Below are positions 1 through 7,070 of a stretch of 18,522 bases of DNA, piece after piece. The notes below the pieces were generated by a model that had not been told where the DNA came from, searched no databases, and saw only the letters and a program-made list of their open reading frames with translations. How positions within the stretch are numbered: the first letter of the stretch is position 1; each line of letters begins with the position of its first letter. Location of the stretch: contig JBBITL010000081.1 in NCBI GenBank assembly GCA_037440765.1, positions 1 through 18,522 on the forward strand. The letters are read 5' to 3'. The position numbers were made by a program, and so were the translations under genes. The DNA comes from DTKY01 sp037440765 (GTDB lineage Bacteria > Acidobacteriota > Terriglobia > Bryobacterales > Bryobacteraceae).

Positions 1-2
1 GC

Positions 3-110
3 GTGCTGCTGGAAGGCATCGATCTGAGCAAAGGCCGGCGCCGGAAGCGCTGCGCACTGCCCGCCGCGCTGGCCGAAGCTCGCGCGGAACTGGAAGCGCC
101 GCGACCATAA
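3..110 (+). pseudogene. Probable C-terminal tail of an IS66-family TnpB (Orf2) protein, cut by the window edge
   Basis: An open frame enters from the left edge and stops at TAA 108-110, giving 35 residues that begin VLLEGIDLSKGRRRKRC. A 'LLEGIDL' stretch followed by a run of basic residues is how many IS66 Orf2 (TnpB) accessory proteins end. In intact IS66 elements the large transposase gene follows TnpB. Here an IS110-type tail follows about 40 bp later, so the element looks broken. The family call rests on a short motif only. An unrelated protein end cannot be excluded, and whether the gene is intact to the left cannot be seen. Confidence 0.45.
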
Positions 111-150
111 GGCTCTCTGTTGTTTTTGGTTGACTTCCACGAGTAAGTAA

Positions 151-345
151 CGAGCTGTCATCGCAGTGGCGCACAGCCTCCTGGTCACCGCCTGCTGCTT
201 GTTGAGGACGGGCTCCGAATTCCTTGACCTCGGAGGTTTGTACTTCGAGCGCCTCCGCGCGCGGCAACTCCAGGGTCGCCTCGTGAAGAGACTGGAAGCG
301 CCTGGCTTCGAGGTCAGCCTAACGCTTGCCCAGCCCGCCGGTTGA
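151..345 (+). pseudogene. C-terminal remnant of an IS110-family transposase
   Basis: After an in-frame stop at 148-150 the frame is open for 64 codons and ends at TGA 343-345. It reads RAVIAVAHSLLVTACCLLR, then a G-x-E-F-L-D-L-G-x-x-Y-F-E-R segment, then R-L-V-K-R-L-E-A-x-G-F-E-V-S-L. This order, an 'A-(V/L)-A-H-(S/T)-(I/L)-L-V' helix, a 'Y-x-D-L-G-x-D-Y-F' motif and a final 'R-L-V-R-R-L-E-x-L-G-(Y/F)-x-V-x-L', matches the extreme C-terminus of IS110-family (DEDD/Tnp20) transposases. The catalytic domains are absent, so this is a dead fragment. No terminal repeats or bridge-RNA region could be identified. It lies directly upstream of the epimerase-like gene, whose raw open frame runs back into it. 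Confidence 0.75.
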
Positions 346-440
346 AGCCACGTTTTTCGGGAGAGGCGGAACAATCTCCAGGAGACCGACCGGATCGAAC
401 GCACCGGCCGGGACCCTTTTCGCTTAGAATAGCTGGAATC
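346..440 (+). promoter_or_regulatory. Upstream region of the epimerase-like gene; only a -10-like element seen
   Basis: There is no coding signal between the transposase remnant and the GTG at 441. The hexamer TAGAAT at 425-430 resembles a sigma-70 -10 box, but no convincing -35 lies 16-18 bp upstream. The hexamer is only 10 bp from the start codon, so a transcript from it would be nearly leaderless. No strong Shine-Dalgarno site is present, only a GGA at about 435. This is a weak assignment. Confidence 0.2.
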
Positions 441-1340
441 GTGAATATTGCGGTCACGGGTGGAACGGGCTTCCTCGGGCGGCGCCTGGTGCCGCGGTTG
501 CTGGCCCAAGGCCACCGCGTGCACCTGCTGGTGCGGCACGCCAGGACCGGATACGGGCCGGACGTAGGATGTTCCATCTGGAACACCTACGCGCTGGCTC
601 CGGCACCCGAGAGCCTGATGGAAGCCGACGCGGTCATACACCTGGCGGGGGAACCGGTGGCCCAGAGGTGGACGCCCCGGGCCAGGCGCAGAATCCACGA
701 CAGCCGCGTGGGCGGCACGGCGCGCCTGGTGGAAGCGATCTCGGCGCTCGCGCGCCGCCCCTCGGTACTGGTGAGCGCGTCAGCCATTGGCCTGTACGGG
801 GATCGGGGCGAAGAGATACTGACCGAGTCGTCCGCCCCCGGCGATGGCTTCCTGGCCGGGGTCTGCACCGAGTGGGAGAAGGAGGCCGGCGCGGCCGAGT
901 CGCTCGGCGTGCGCGTGGTGAAATTGCGCACCGGTATTGCCCTGGGCAAGGAAGGAGGCGCGCTGGCGCAGATGCTGACCCCGTTCCAATGGGGCCTGGG
1001 AGGCACGCTGGCCGGCGGCGCGCAGTGGATGTCCTGGATCCACGTTGAGGATCTGGTGTCGCTGGTGCTGTTCGCCCTCCACAACGCTGCCTTGCGCGGG
1101 CCGCTGAATGCGACCGCGCCGGGCCCGTCAACCAACGCGGAGTTGACGCGCGAACTGGCCCGTCTGCTGCGCCGCCCCGCACTGCTGAATGTTCCGGCCT
1201 GGGCCATACGCCTGCTGTATGGCGAGATGGCGGGGATCGTGCTGGGCAGCCAGCGGGCGCTCCCCAGGGCGGCGCTCGAGGCCGGCTTCGAGTTCAAGTA
1301 CCCGCGGCTGCCGGCAGCCCTCGCGAACCTGCTGGCCTGA
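441..1340 (+). CDS. TIGR01777 family protein (YfcH/SDR39U1-like NAD(P)-binding epimerase-like)
   Basis: A 299-residue extended short-chain dehydrogenase-like protein, predicted cytoplasmic. It starts VNIAVTGGTGFLGRRLV, with the GGTGFLG dinucleotide-binding turn at residues 7-13. It then shows SASAIGLYGDRGEE (113-126), the family's equivalent of the active-site region, and WMSWIHVEDL (196-205). The tail, from PLNATAP through RALPRAALEAGFEFKYP, is the DUF1731 C-terminal domain typical of TIGR01777. The physiological substrate of this family is not established. GTG 441 was chosen because it puts the Rossmann strand at residue 1. The frame is open back to 342, but those 33 extra codons overlap the transposase remnant and do not look like protein. 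The gene ends 2 bp from the convergent speA. The family call is firm; the function is unknown. Confidence 0.9.
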   Translation: MNIAVTGGTGFLGRRLVPRLLAQGHRVHLLVRHARTGYGPDVGCSIWNTYALAPAPESLMEADAVIHLAGEPVAQRWTPRARRRIHDSRVGGTARLVEAISALARRPSVLVSASAIGLYGDRGEEILTESSAPGDGFLAGVCTEWEKEAGAAESLGVRVVKLRTGIALGKEGGALAQMLTPFQWGLGGTLAGGAQWMSWIHVEDLVSLVLFALHNAALRGPLNATAPGPSTNAELTRELARLLRRPALLNVPAWAIRLLYGEMAGIVLGSQRALPRAALEAGFEFKYPRLPAALANLLA

Positions 1341-1346
1341 GGTCAG
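1332..1346. terminator. Small hairpin spanning two convergent stop codons
   Basis: CTGGCC (1332-1337) and GGTCAG (1341-1346) pair as a 6-bp stem with one G-U wobble around a 3-nt loop. The stem covers the TGA of the epimerase-like gene and the TGA of speA on the other strand. There is no T tract on either side, so an intrinsic terminator is doubtful. It is recorded because it is the only structure in the 2-bp gap between the genes. Confidence 0.15.
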
Positions 1347-3289
1347 CGCGCGTGCGCATCTTCAAGGTAGGTGTAGCCCCGCAGTCCTTCCTCGTAGAAA
1401 CGCAGCAGCCGGCCCGACTCCTCGTAACCCATGCGGCCCTCGCGCACGGCGGCCTCCACGTCGCGGCGGAAGCTGGCCAGCAGGTTCTCCGAGCTGAACT
1501 CCACGTAGTTGAGGACCTCGCGGACCGTGTCCCCCTTGATCAGGGTCTCCAGAATAACGTCCCCGTTCTCGCCTAGGCTGACGTGGACGGCGTTGGTGTC
1601 CCCAAACAGGTTGTGAAGGTCTCCCAGGATCTCCTGGTAGGCGCCCACCAGGAACGCGCCCAGGTAGTAAGGCTCCCCGTTGAAGGGATGCAACGGCAGA
1701 GTGCGCTTCACGTCGCGGCGGTCGATGAACTGGTCGATCTTTCCGTCCGAGTCACAGGAGACGTCGCCGATCACCGCGTGGCGTGTGGGCCGCTCGTCCA
1801 GGCGGTGGATGGGCATGATGGGGAACAACTGCTTCACGGCCCAACTGTCCGGCAGGCTCTGGAACAACGAGAAATTGCAGAAGTAGGTGTCCGAGAGCAT
1901 CGCGTCCAGCGGCTCCAGTTCCTCGGGATACTCATCCAGTTCCTTGGCCAGCTTCTGCACACGCCGGCAGATGGCCCAGTACATGTTCTCGGCAAGACAG
2001 CGCTGCGTGAGCGGCAGATAACCCAGGCTGAACAGGTTGAGCGCCGCGTCCAGAGCCTGCTGCGCGTCGTGGTAGCCTTCCAGCAGGTTGCGCACGCTCA
2101 GTGAGCGGTAGGTCTCAAGCAGGCTCGTCAGAGGCTGCTCGGCGTCCTCGGGCAACTCCCGCGGCACCTCCTCCTCCCCGAAGCCGCTGACCCCCAGGAC
2201 GTTGAACACCAGCGCGCTGTGGTAGGCGACCACGGCCCGGCCGCTCTCGCTGACGATGGTCGGGTGAGGCACTTCCGCCTGGTCGCACACGCTCTGGATG
2301 TGATAGACCAGGTCGTTGGCGTACTCCTGGAGAGTGTAGTTGACGCTCGATTCGAAGTCGGTCTGGCTCCCGTCGTAGTCGATACCCAGCCCCCCGCCCA
2401 CGTCCAGGTAACGCAGCCCGGCGCCCGCCGTGCGCAGTTCCACGTACATCCGGGCCGCTTCGATGACCGCACCCTTGATGAGCCGGATGTTGGTGATCTG
2501 GCTGCCCAGGTGGAAGTGGAGCAACTGGAGGCAGTCGGCCATATCGCAGGCTTTCAACTGCTCCAGCGCGCGCAGGGCTTCGGAAGCCGTCAGCCCGAAC
2601 TTGGAGCGGTAACCGCCCGACGACTTCCACCGGCCCGCCCCCCGGCTGGCCAGCTTCAGCCGCACCCCGATGGTGGGCCGCACGCCCACCCGGTTGGCGT
2701 GCTCGATGATCAGGCTCAGCTCGGTGAATTTCTCGACCACCGGGATGATCTGCCGGCCGACCTTGTTGGCCAGCATCACCATCTCGATGTACTCGTCGTC
2801 CTTGAAACCGTTGCAGATGATGGGCGTCTCGTTGTCGGCCACCGCCAGCACCGCCAGCAACTCGGGCTTGCTTCCCGCCTCCAGGCCGAACTTAAAGGGG
2901 CGTCCGAACCGAAACACCTCTTCCACCACCTGGCGCTGCTGGTTGACCTTGATCGGATAGGCGCACAAGTACCCCCCCTGGTAGCCGTGCTCGGCGATGG
3001 CGTGCTCAAACGCCTGGCGGATCTCCATCAGGCTGTGCTTGAGAATCTCCGCGAACCGGATCAGGATGGGCAGGGAGATGCCGCGCAGCAGCAGCGTGTC
3101 AACCAGTTGCTTCAAGTCGATCGAGCGCGAAGCTTCCTTGGCCGGATGCACCAGCAGGTGGCCCTGCGGGCTGACCGAGAAGTACGACTTGCCCCAGCGG
3201 TCCACGTCATAGAGTTCCGATGCGTCTGCGGCAGTCCAGCGTTCGGCGGGTTCACGGACCAACGTCCCCTCAGAGAGTCTTGGGTTCAA
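1343..3289 (-). CDS. speA: Biosynthetic arginine decarboxylase SpeA
   Basis: A 648-residue PLP enzyme that decarboxylates arginine to agmatine, the first step of one route to putrescine and spermidine. The alanine-racemase-like barrel carries the PLP lysine in CAYPIKVNQQ (Lys114). HFHLGSQI (259-266), DVGGGLGIDYDGS (296-308) and SESGRAVVAYHS (347-358) are the family's substrate and phosphate-binding segments. The C-terminal domain has GDVSCDSDGKID (508-519), whose Cys is the expected dimer-interface catalytic residue, then LVGAYQEILGDLHNLFGDTN (547-566). Length is normal for SpeA. TTG 3289 was chosen because AAGGAG lies 5 nt upstream (3300-3295) and no in-frame ATG fits better. The metallopeptidase gene lies 52 bp upstream on the same strand, so co-transcription is possible. 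Confidence 0.96.
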   Translation of the reverse strand: MNPRLSEGTLVREPAERWTAADASELYDVDRWGKSYFSVSPQGHLLVHPAKEASRSIDLKQLVDTLLLRGISLPILIRFAEILKHSLMEIRQAFEHAIAEHGYQGGYLCAYPIKVNQQRQVVEEVFRFGRPFKFGLEAGSKPELLAVLAVADNETPIICNGFKDDEYIEMVMLANKVGRQIIPVVEKFTELSLIIEHANRVGVRPTIGVRLKLASRGAGRWKSSGGYRSKFGLTASEALRALEQLKACDMADCLQLLHFHLGSQITNIRLIKGAVIEAARMYVELRTAGAGLRYLDVGGGLGIDYDGSQTDFESSVNYTLQEYANDLVYHIQSVCDQAEVPHPTIVSESGRAVVAYHSALVFNVLGVSGFGEEEVPRELPEDAEQPLTSLLETYRSLSVRNLLEGYHDAQQALDAALNLFSLGYLPLTQRCLAENMYWAICRRVQKLAKELDEYPEELEPLDAMLSDTYFCNFSLFQSLPDSWAVKQLFPIMPIHRLDERPTRHAVIGDVSCDSDGKIDQFIDRRDVKRTLPLHPFNGEPYYLGAFLVGAYQEILGDLHNLFGDTNAVHVSLGENGDVILETLIKGDTVREVLNYVEFSSENLLASFRRDVEAAVREGRMGYEESGRLLRFYEEGLRGYTYLEDAHAR

Positions 3290-3310
3290 CTCATCTCCTT
3301 AGAATCTAAG
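3290..3310 (-). promoter_or_regulatory. speA ribosome binding site overlapped by a perfect small dyad
   Basis: The strong Shine-Dalgarno AAGGAG (3300-3295) deciding the TTG start is fused to a dyad: CTTAGA (3298-3303), a single A, then TCTAAG (3305-3310). The dyad's edge shares bases with the Shine-Dalgarno site, so a protein bound there, or a weak RNA fold, could affect initiation. On the minus strand the dyad also contains TAGATT, a poor -10 match without a -35. A second start, ATG at 3294-3292, opens only a two-codon frame (ATG AGT TGA). Confidence 0.35.
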
Positions 3311-3341
3311 TGTCCACCCAAACGCCCGGATCGGCAAGGGG

Positions 3342-3719
3342 CTAGCGGGGGGAAAACGGGTTCCTCCCGGCTCGCCGCGCTTCCCGGCGGCGCTCGGCGC
3401 GGCGCACGCGGCGCTCGTCCAAGCCGAAGTAGTGGGCCACCTCGTGCCATACTGTATCTCTCAGGAGTTTTTCTAGGCCGGCGCGGTCCCGGGCCAGCCG
3501 CTCGTGAGGCCCCTGAAAGATCGTGATGCGGTCCGGCATGGTGAAGCCGTCGCTGGCGCCGCGCTCGGTTAGAGGACGGCCCTCGTACAGGCCCAGCAGG
3601 CCGGGCTGCGGGGGCTCGCGCTCCACCACGAACGCGATGTTGTGGAGGCGCCGGCGGAAGCGTGGAGCTATCGCTCGCACGGCTTCTTCGACCAGGGCGT
3701 CAAACTCCCGGGAGGTCAT
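3342..3719 (-). CDS. Minimal-zincin metallopeptidase family protein (DUF1025/COG3824-like)
   Basis: A 125-residue predicted cytoplasmic protein beginning MTSREFDALVEEAVRAIAP. The zinc-binding signature HEVAHYFGLDE (92-102) fits HExxHxxGxxD: His92 and His96 with a third acidic ligand Asp101, and Glu93 as the general base. It follows a G-L-Y-E-G ... P-D-R-I-T-I-F-Q-G core (43-70), the usual order in this family of small zincins found across actinobacteria, proteobacteria and acidobacteria. The physiological substrate is unknown. The tail is rich in Arg (RRVRRAERRREARR). ATG 3719 was chosen because longer starts would run into cmk and are not family-like. It is divergent from cmk and upstream of speA on the same strand. 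Confidence 0.85.
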   Translation of the reverse strand: MTSREFDALVEEAVRAIAPRFRRRLHNIAFVVEREPPQPGLLGLYEGRPLTERGASDGFTMPDRITIFQGPHERLARDRAGLEKLLRDTVWHEVAHYFGLDERRVRRAERRREARRAGRNPFSPR

Positions 3720-3753
3720 CTTAAGACCATTGTAGGCGGACGGCAACGAAAAC
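3720..3753. promoter_or_regulatory. 34-bp divergent gap between metallopeptidase and cmk
   Basis: Both genes start outward from this short gap, so their promoters must overlap each other or lie inside the opposite gene. I see no convincing -35/-10 pair and no strong Shine-Dalgarno site for either start; cmk has only CGAAAAC directly before its ATG. The sequence gives the arrangement but no identifiable control element. Confidence 0.25.
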
Positions 3754-4443
3754 ATGGCCAAGCGCATCGTGGTGGCGATCGACGGTCCGGCGGGAGCAGG
3801 CAAGAGCACAGTTGCGCGCCGCCTTGCGCTCAGGCTCGGGTTCCTCTACATCGACAGCGGCGCCATGTACCGCGCCGTGGGCCTGTGGGCGCTCAGGACC
3901 GGCATCGACCTGTCCGACGCCCGCCGCCTCTCGCAACTGGCCGCCGAGTCCGCCATCGAACTGGAGCCCGGCGGCGCCCGCGTCCTGCTCAACGGCGAGG
4001 ATGTCACAGAGGCCATTCGCACCCCCGAGGTCTCCGAGGCCGCCAGCCGGGTCTCCACCTTCGCGGGAGTCCGGGAGGCCATGGTCGCCGGGCAGCGCCG
4101 CATGGCCGAACGGTCGAGCGTGGTGATGGAAGGACGCGACATCGGCACCGTGGTCTTCCCGGACGCCGAAATCAAGATCTTTCTGGACGCCGATCCTGGC
4201 GAGCGCGCCGCCCGGCGCCTGAGGGAAAGCGCCGGCAGGGGCGAGTCTGTCGATCCGGAGGAGATGTCCCGCCAGATCCGCCAGCGCGACCAGCGGGACC
4301 GCACCCGCGCCGAGGCCCCCCTCGTGCAGGCTCCCGACGCCGTCTACGTGGACACCACGGGCCTGTCCGTCGAACAGGTCGAGGAAACGATCCTGCGAAT
4401 CATCCGGAAGCGCACCAGTAACGGAAAGGGAGTGGACAATTGA
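3754..4443 (+). CDS. cmk: (d)CMP kinase (cytidylate kinase)
   Basis: A 229-residue P-loop kinase that phosphorylates CMP/dCMP to the diphosphates with ATP, in pyrimidine nucleotide recycling; cytoplasmic. The Walker A loop is GPAGAGKS (11-18). IDSGAMYRAVG (33-43) is the CMP-binding segment, MEGRDIGTVVFPDA (125-138) is the family signature, IKIFLDA (140-146) follows, and RQRDQRDRTRAEAPL (176-190) is the Arg-rich lid. Length is normal for bacterial Cmk. Its TGA (4441-4443) overlaps the TTG start of lysC, so the two genes are probably one transcription unit with translational coupling. The ribosome site for lysC lies inside its last codons. Confidence 0.96.
   Translation: MAKRIVVAIDGPAGAGKSTVARRLALRLGFLYIDSGAMYRAVGLWALRTGIDLSDARRLSQLAAESAIELEPGGARVLLNGEDVTEAIRTPEVSEAASRVSTFAGVREAMVAGQRRMAERSSVVMEGRDIGTVVFPDAEIKIFLDADPGERAARRLRESAGRGESVDPEEMSRQIRQRDQRDRTRAEAPLVQAPDAVYVDTTGLSVEQVEETILRIIRKRTSNGKGVDN
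4423..4442 (+). promoter_or_regulatory. Ribosome binding site and TTG start of lysC inside the end of cmk
   Basis: The purine run GGAAAGGGAG (4423-4432) ends 7 nt before TTG 4440-4442. The TTG shares bases with the cmk stop in the 4-nt overlap TTGA. This supports TTG 4440 over the next in-frame ATG at 4458, which has only AAGGA (4443-4447) 10 nt upstream and would remove six residues before the conserved KFGGTS strand. Confidence 0.55.
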
Positions 4444-5867
4444 AGGACCTGCTAGTCATGAAATTCGGCGGCACCAGCATGGGCTCGGCCGAGCGCATGC
4501 GAGTGGCGGCCGGCATCATCGCGCGTGAGCGGGACTCGCGTCCCGTGGTGGCGGTGGTTTCCGCCATGTCCAAGGTGACGGACCTGCTGCTGGACACCCT
4601 GCGCCACGCCGAGGCCGACGATCAGGCTGGCGTCGAAGCCAACCTCGCAAGACTCCGGCTCCGCCACGCCGAAACCTGCCGCGAGCTGCTTCCGGATGCG
4701 GCACAGAAGGAGGCCCTGGCGGGCATCGAAGAGTTGATCTCGGGGTTCGAGAGGATCGCACACGGAGTGCGCATGCTCGGCGAACGCCCGCCGCGCTCGG
4801 TGGACGAGGCCGTCGCCGCGGGGGAGCGGCTGTCGGCGCTGCTTATGGCCTGCTGCCTGGAGGCCCGCGGCATGCGCGCCCAGGCGGTGAACGCGGCCAG
4901 TATCATCGTCACGGACGCCGTGTTCGGCAACGCCAGCCCCCTGATGGGGCCGACGAAAGAGAGGGTGCAGCAGAAGCTGGCGCCGCTGCTCGGAGCCGGC
5001 GTGCTGCCGGTGGTGACGGGCTTCAATGGCGCCACCTCCGACGGCCGGCCCACCACTCTGGGCCGGGGCGGCTCGGATTTCTCGGCCTCCATCCTCGCCT
5101 CCGCCCTGGATGCCGCCGAGCTGTGGATCTGGACCGATGTGGACGGCATCATGACCGCAGACCCCCGCCTGGTGCCGGATGCGGCCGTGCTCGGGGAACT
5201 GACATACAGCGAGGCCGCCGAGCTGGCCTACAACGGCGCAAAGGTTCTGCACCCCCGCACACTCGCTCCCCTCATCGAGAAGCGGATTCCGGTCTGGAGC
5301 AAGAACAGTTTCGCACTGGACAAGCCCGGCACACGCATCGTCGCCAGGACAGAAGCCCCCGGGGGCCCGCGCGCGGTCACGTCGATGGCAAGCGTGGCGC
5401 TGGTCTCGCTGGAGCCAGCGTCCCCCGAGATCAACGCCACTCAGTTGATGGCCCGCGCGTTGGACGCCCTGGCCAGGGCGAACGTGGAGATCCTGGTGAT
5501 GTCCAGTTCCAGCTATCGCCAGAACTACTGCTTCCTGGTGCGGAAGGAGGAACTGGCCACGGCGCTCCAGGCTCTGGAGACCGGCCTGGCGCTCGAACTG
5601 GCCCATGGCTACGTGGGGCCCATCGAAGTGGATGAGAGCGTGGGCCTGCTGGCCGTGGTCGGGGAGGGCATGCGTGGAACGCCCGGTCTGGCCGGACGTA
5701 TCTTCACCGCCATCTCGCGCGAGCGGATCAACATCATAGCCATCGCCCAGGGGGCTAGCGAGCTGACCATCGCCATCGTCGTGCACCGCAGCGGACTTGA
5801 GAAAGCGGTCCAGGCCGTCCACGCCGAGTGCCGCATGGGAGAACTGGCCCGTCAGCCTGCGCAATAG
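4440..5867 (+). CDS. lysC: Aspartate kinase (monofunctional, two ACT domains)
   Basis: A 475-residue cytoplasmic enzyme that phosphorylates aspartate to 4-phospho-aspartate, the committed step to lysine, threonine, methionine and diaminopimelate. The amino-acid-kinase domain begins MKDLLVMKFGGTSMGS, with the nucleotide-binding KFGGTS at 8-13. GRGGSDFSAS (208-217) and WTDVDGIMTADPR (231-243) form the catalytic and substrate-binding core. Two C-terminal ACT modules follow at roughly 315-390 and 400-470; the second contains the typical VVGEGMRGTPGLAGRIFTAI. These are the usual site of feedback control, although the effector cannot be read from sequence. There is no homoserine dehydrogenase domain. 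ThrA-like features suggest the longer (class I type) aspartokinase form. It is coupled to cmk. Confidence 0.95.
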   Translation: MKDLLVMKFGGTSMGSAERMRVAAGIIARERDSRPVVAVVSAMSKVTDLLLDTLRHAEADDQAGVEANLARLRLRHAETCRELLPDAAQKEALAGIEELISGFERIAHGVRMLGERPPRSVDEAVAAGERLSALLMACCLEARGMRAQAVNAASIIVTDAVFGNASPLMGPTKERVQQKLAPLLGAGVLPVVTGFNGATSDGRPTTLGRGGSDFSASILASALDAAELWIWTDVDGIMTADPRLVPDAAVLGELTYSEAAELAYNGAKVLHPRTLAPLIEKRIPVWSKNSFALDKPGTRIVARTEAPGGPRAVTSMASVALVSLEPASPEINATQLMARALDALARANVEILVMSSSSYRQNYCFLVRKEELATALQALETGLALELAHGYVGPIEVDESVGLLAVVGEGMRGTPGLAGRIFTAISRERINIIAIAQGASELTIAIVVHRSGLEKAVQAVHAECRMGELARQPAQ

Positions 5868-5884
5868 CCCGCTGCCTCGCACCG

Positions 5885-5908
5885 AACCGCGAGCGTGAGC
5901 GAGCGGTT
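5885..5908. repeat. REP-like palindrome between convergent lysC and aminotransferase genes
   Basis: AACCGC (5885-5890) and GCGGTT (5903-5908) are perfect inverted arms around the 12-nt loop GAGCGTGAGCGA, which is itself two near-copies of a hexamer. The right arm covers the stop codon of the minus-strand aminotransferase gene. It is the only dyad in the 39-bp gap between the two convergent genes, so it could act as a weak bidirectional terminator, although neither strand has a T tract. Its compact repetitive form resembles intergenic palindromes that occur many times in some genomes. Only one copy was noticed here. Confidence 0.4.
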
Positions 5909-7019
5909 ACTTGTCCCTGAAGAAGCCGATGATCGCCTCCACCACCGCGTCCCTCTGCTCGCGCGGCAGTTCCGGGTAGATCGGCAGGCTGAGGCACTCG
6001 GCGGCCAGCCTCTCGCATGCGGGAAGCGCGGCCGGCGGCCCGCAGCCGCTTCGAAAACACTCTTGCAGATGCAGCGGAACCGGGTAGTAGATCTCCGTAC
6101 CGATCCCGCTCGAACTGAGATGGTCCCGCAGCGCATCGCGCCGGCCATGGGGAACCCTCAGCGTGTACTGGTTCCAGACGTGCTCGTTGTGGGCGTAAGC
6201 GGAGGGCAGCACGACGCCCGCGCCGTCCAGCCGCGCCGAGTAATAAGCCGCATTCTCGCGCCGCCGCCCGGCATACTGCTGAAGCCGCGGCAGCTTCACC
6301 GCCAGCAGGGCGGCCTGGAGCGCATCCATGCGGAAGTTGCCGCCGATCCTCCCGTGGATGTACTTGGGCTCCATGCCGTGGTTGCGCAGCACGCGGGCTC
6401 TCTCGGCCAGCGCGTCATCGTTGGTCGTCAGCAGCCCGCCCTCGCCGAACCCGCCCAGGTTCTTCGAGGGGAAGAAACTGAAGGCGCCGAAGTCCCCCAT
6501 CGAGCCGGCCGGCCGGCCGCGATAGGCAGCCCCTATCGCCTGCGCCGCGTCCTCAATCACGCGCAGCCCGTGTTCCCGGGCAAGCGCCAGCACGGCGTCC
6601 ATGTCGGCCGTCTGCCCGAACAGGTGGACGGGTATGATCGCCCTGGTGCGCGCGGTCACGCGCCGGCGCGCGTCGTCCACGTCCAGGTTGAAGCATACCG
6701 GGCAGGAATCCACAAACACCGGAGTGGCGCCCACGCGGGCTACACATCCCGCCGTCGCAAAGAACGTGAACGACGGGCACAGCAACTCGTCGCCCGGCCC
6801 GATCCCGAGCGCCATGAGCGCCAAAAGAATGGCGTCCGTTCCGCTCGAAACTCCCAGCGCGTGGCGCGCGCCGGACACCTCCGCGACGCTCTGCTCGAAC
6901 GCCTCCACCTCGGGGCCGAGGATAAACTGGCCCGACCGCAGGACACGTTCGAAGGCGGCCTTCAATTCCTGCCCCACGGCCGTGTTTTGCGGCTTGAGAT
7001 CCAGGAAAGGGACTTTCAT
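5907..7019 (-). CDS. DegT/DnrJ/EryC1/StrS family sugar aminotransferase
   Basis: A 370-residue PLP-dependent aminotransferase that would move an amino group, usually from glutamate, to a keto-sugar nucleotide; cytoplasmic. It begins MKVPFLDLKPQN. GVSSGTDAILLALMALGIGPGDE (56-78) is the cofactor-phosphate region, PVFVD (100-104) follows, and VIEDAAQAIGA (154-164) carries the PLP-nitrogen Asp157. SFFPSKNLGGFGEGG (181-195) carries the Schiff-base Lys186. The EDAAQA motif fits the sugar-transaminase group (FdtB/DesV/WbpE-like), but the exact sugar cannot be told. It is the last gene of the asnB-like/glycosyltransferase/aminotransferase run, 51 bp after the glycosyltransferase. No partner dehydratase or isomerase gene is in the window. 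No clear Shine-Dalgarno site precedes the ATG. Confidence 0.93.
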   Translation of the reverse strand: MKVPFLDLKPQNTAVGQELKAAFERVLRSGQFILGPEVEAFEQSVAEVSGARHALGVSSGTDAILLALMALGIGPGDELLCPSFTFFATAGCVARVGATPVFVDSCPVCFNLDVDDARRRVTARTRAIIPVHLFGQTADMDAVLALAREHGLRVIEDAAQAIGAAYRGRPAGSMGDFGAFSFFPSKNLGGFGEGGLLTTNDDALAERARVLRNHGMEPKYIHGRIGGNFRMDALQAALLAVKLPRLQQYAGRRRENAAYYSARLDGAGVVLPSAYAHNEHVWNQYTLRVPHGRRDALRDHLSSSGIGTEIYYPVPLHLQECFRSGCGPPAALPACERLAAECLSLPIYPELPREQRDAVVEAIIGFFRDK

Positions 7020-7070
7020 CGGCGGGGTTCCAGACCGCAGTGTACCGCAACGCGCGCGGCCGGCAGAGGC

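Noticed and set aside
342..440. Extending the epimerase-like gene to a TTG at 342
   Set aside because: The extra residues precede the Rossmann strand, which family members have at residue 1-3, and overlap the end of the IS110 remnant. GTG 441 fits better.
2219..3526. A 435-codon plus-strand open frame antisense to speA
   Set aside because: It is a shadow frame: rich in His, Gln, Val and Arg as expected opposite a GC-rich gene, with no motif. speA on the other strand is unambiguous.
4452..5882. A 476-codon minus-strand open frame antisense to lysC, and a similar one at 5895-7247 antisense to the aminotransferase
   Set aside because: Both lie opposite clearly assigned enzymes, have no domain signature, and show GC-driven composition.
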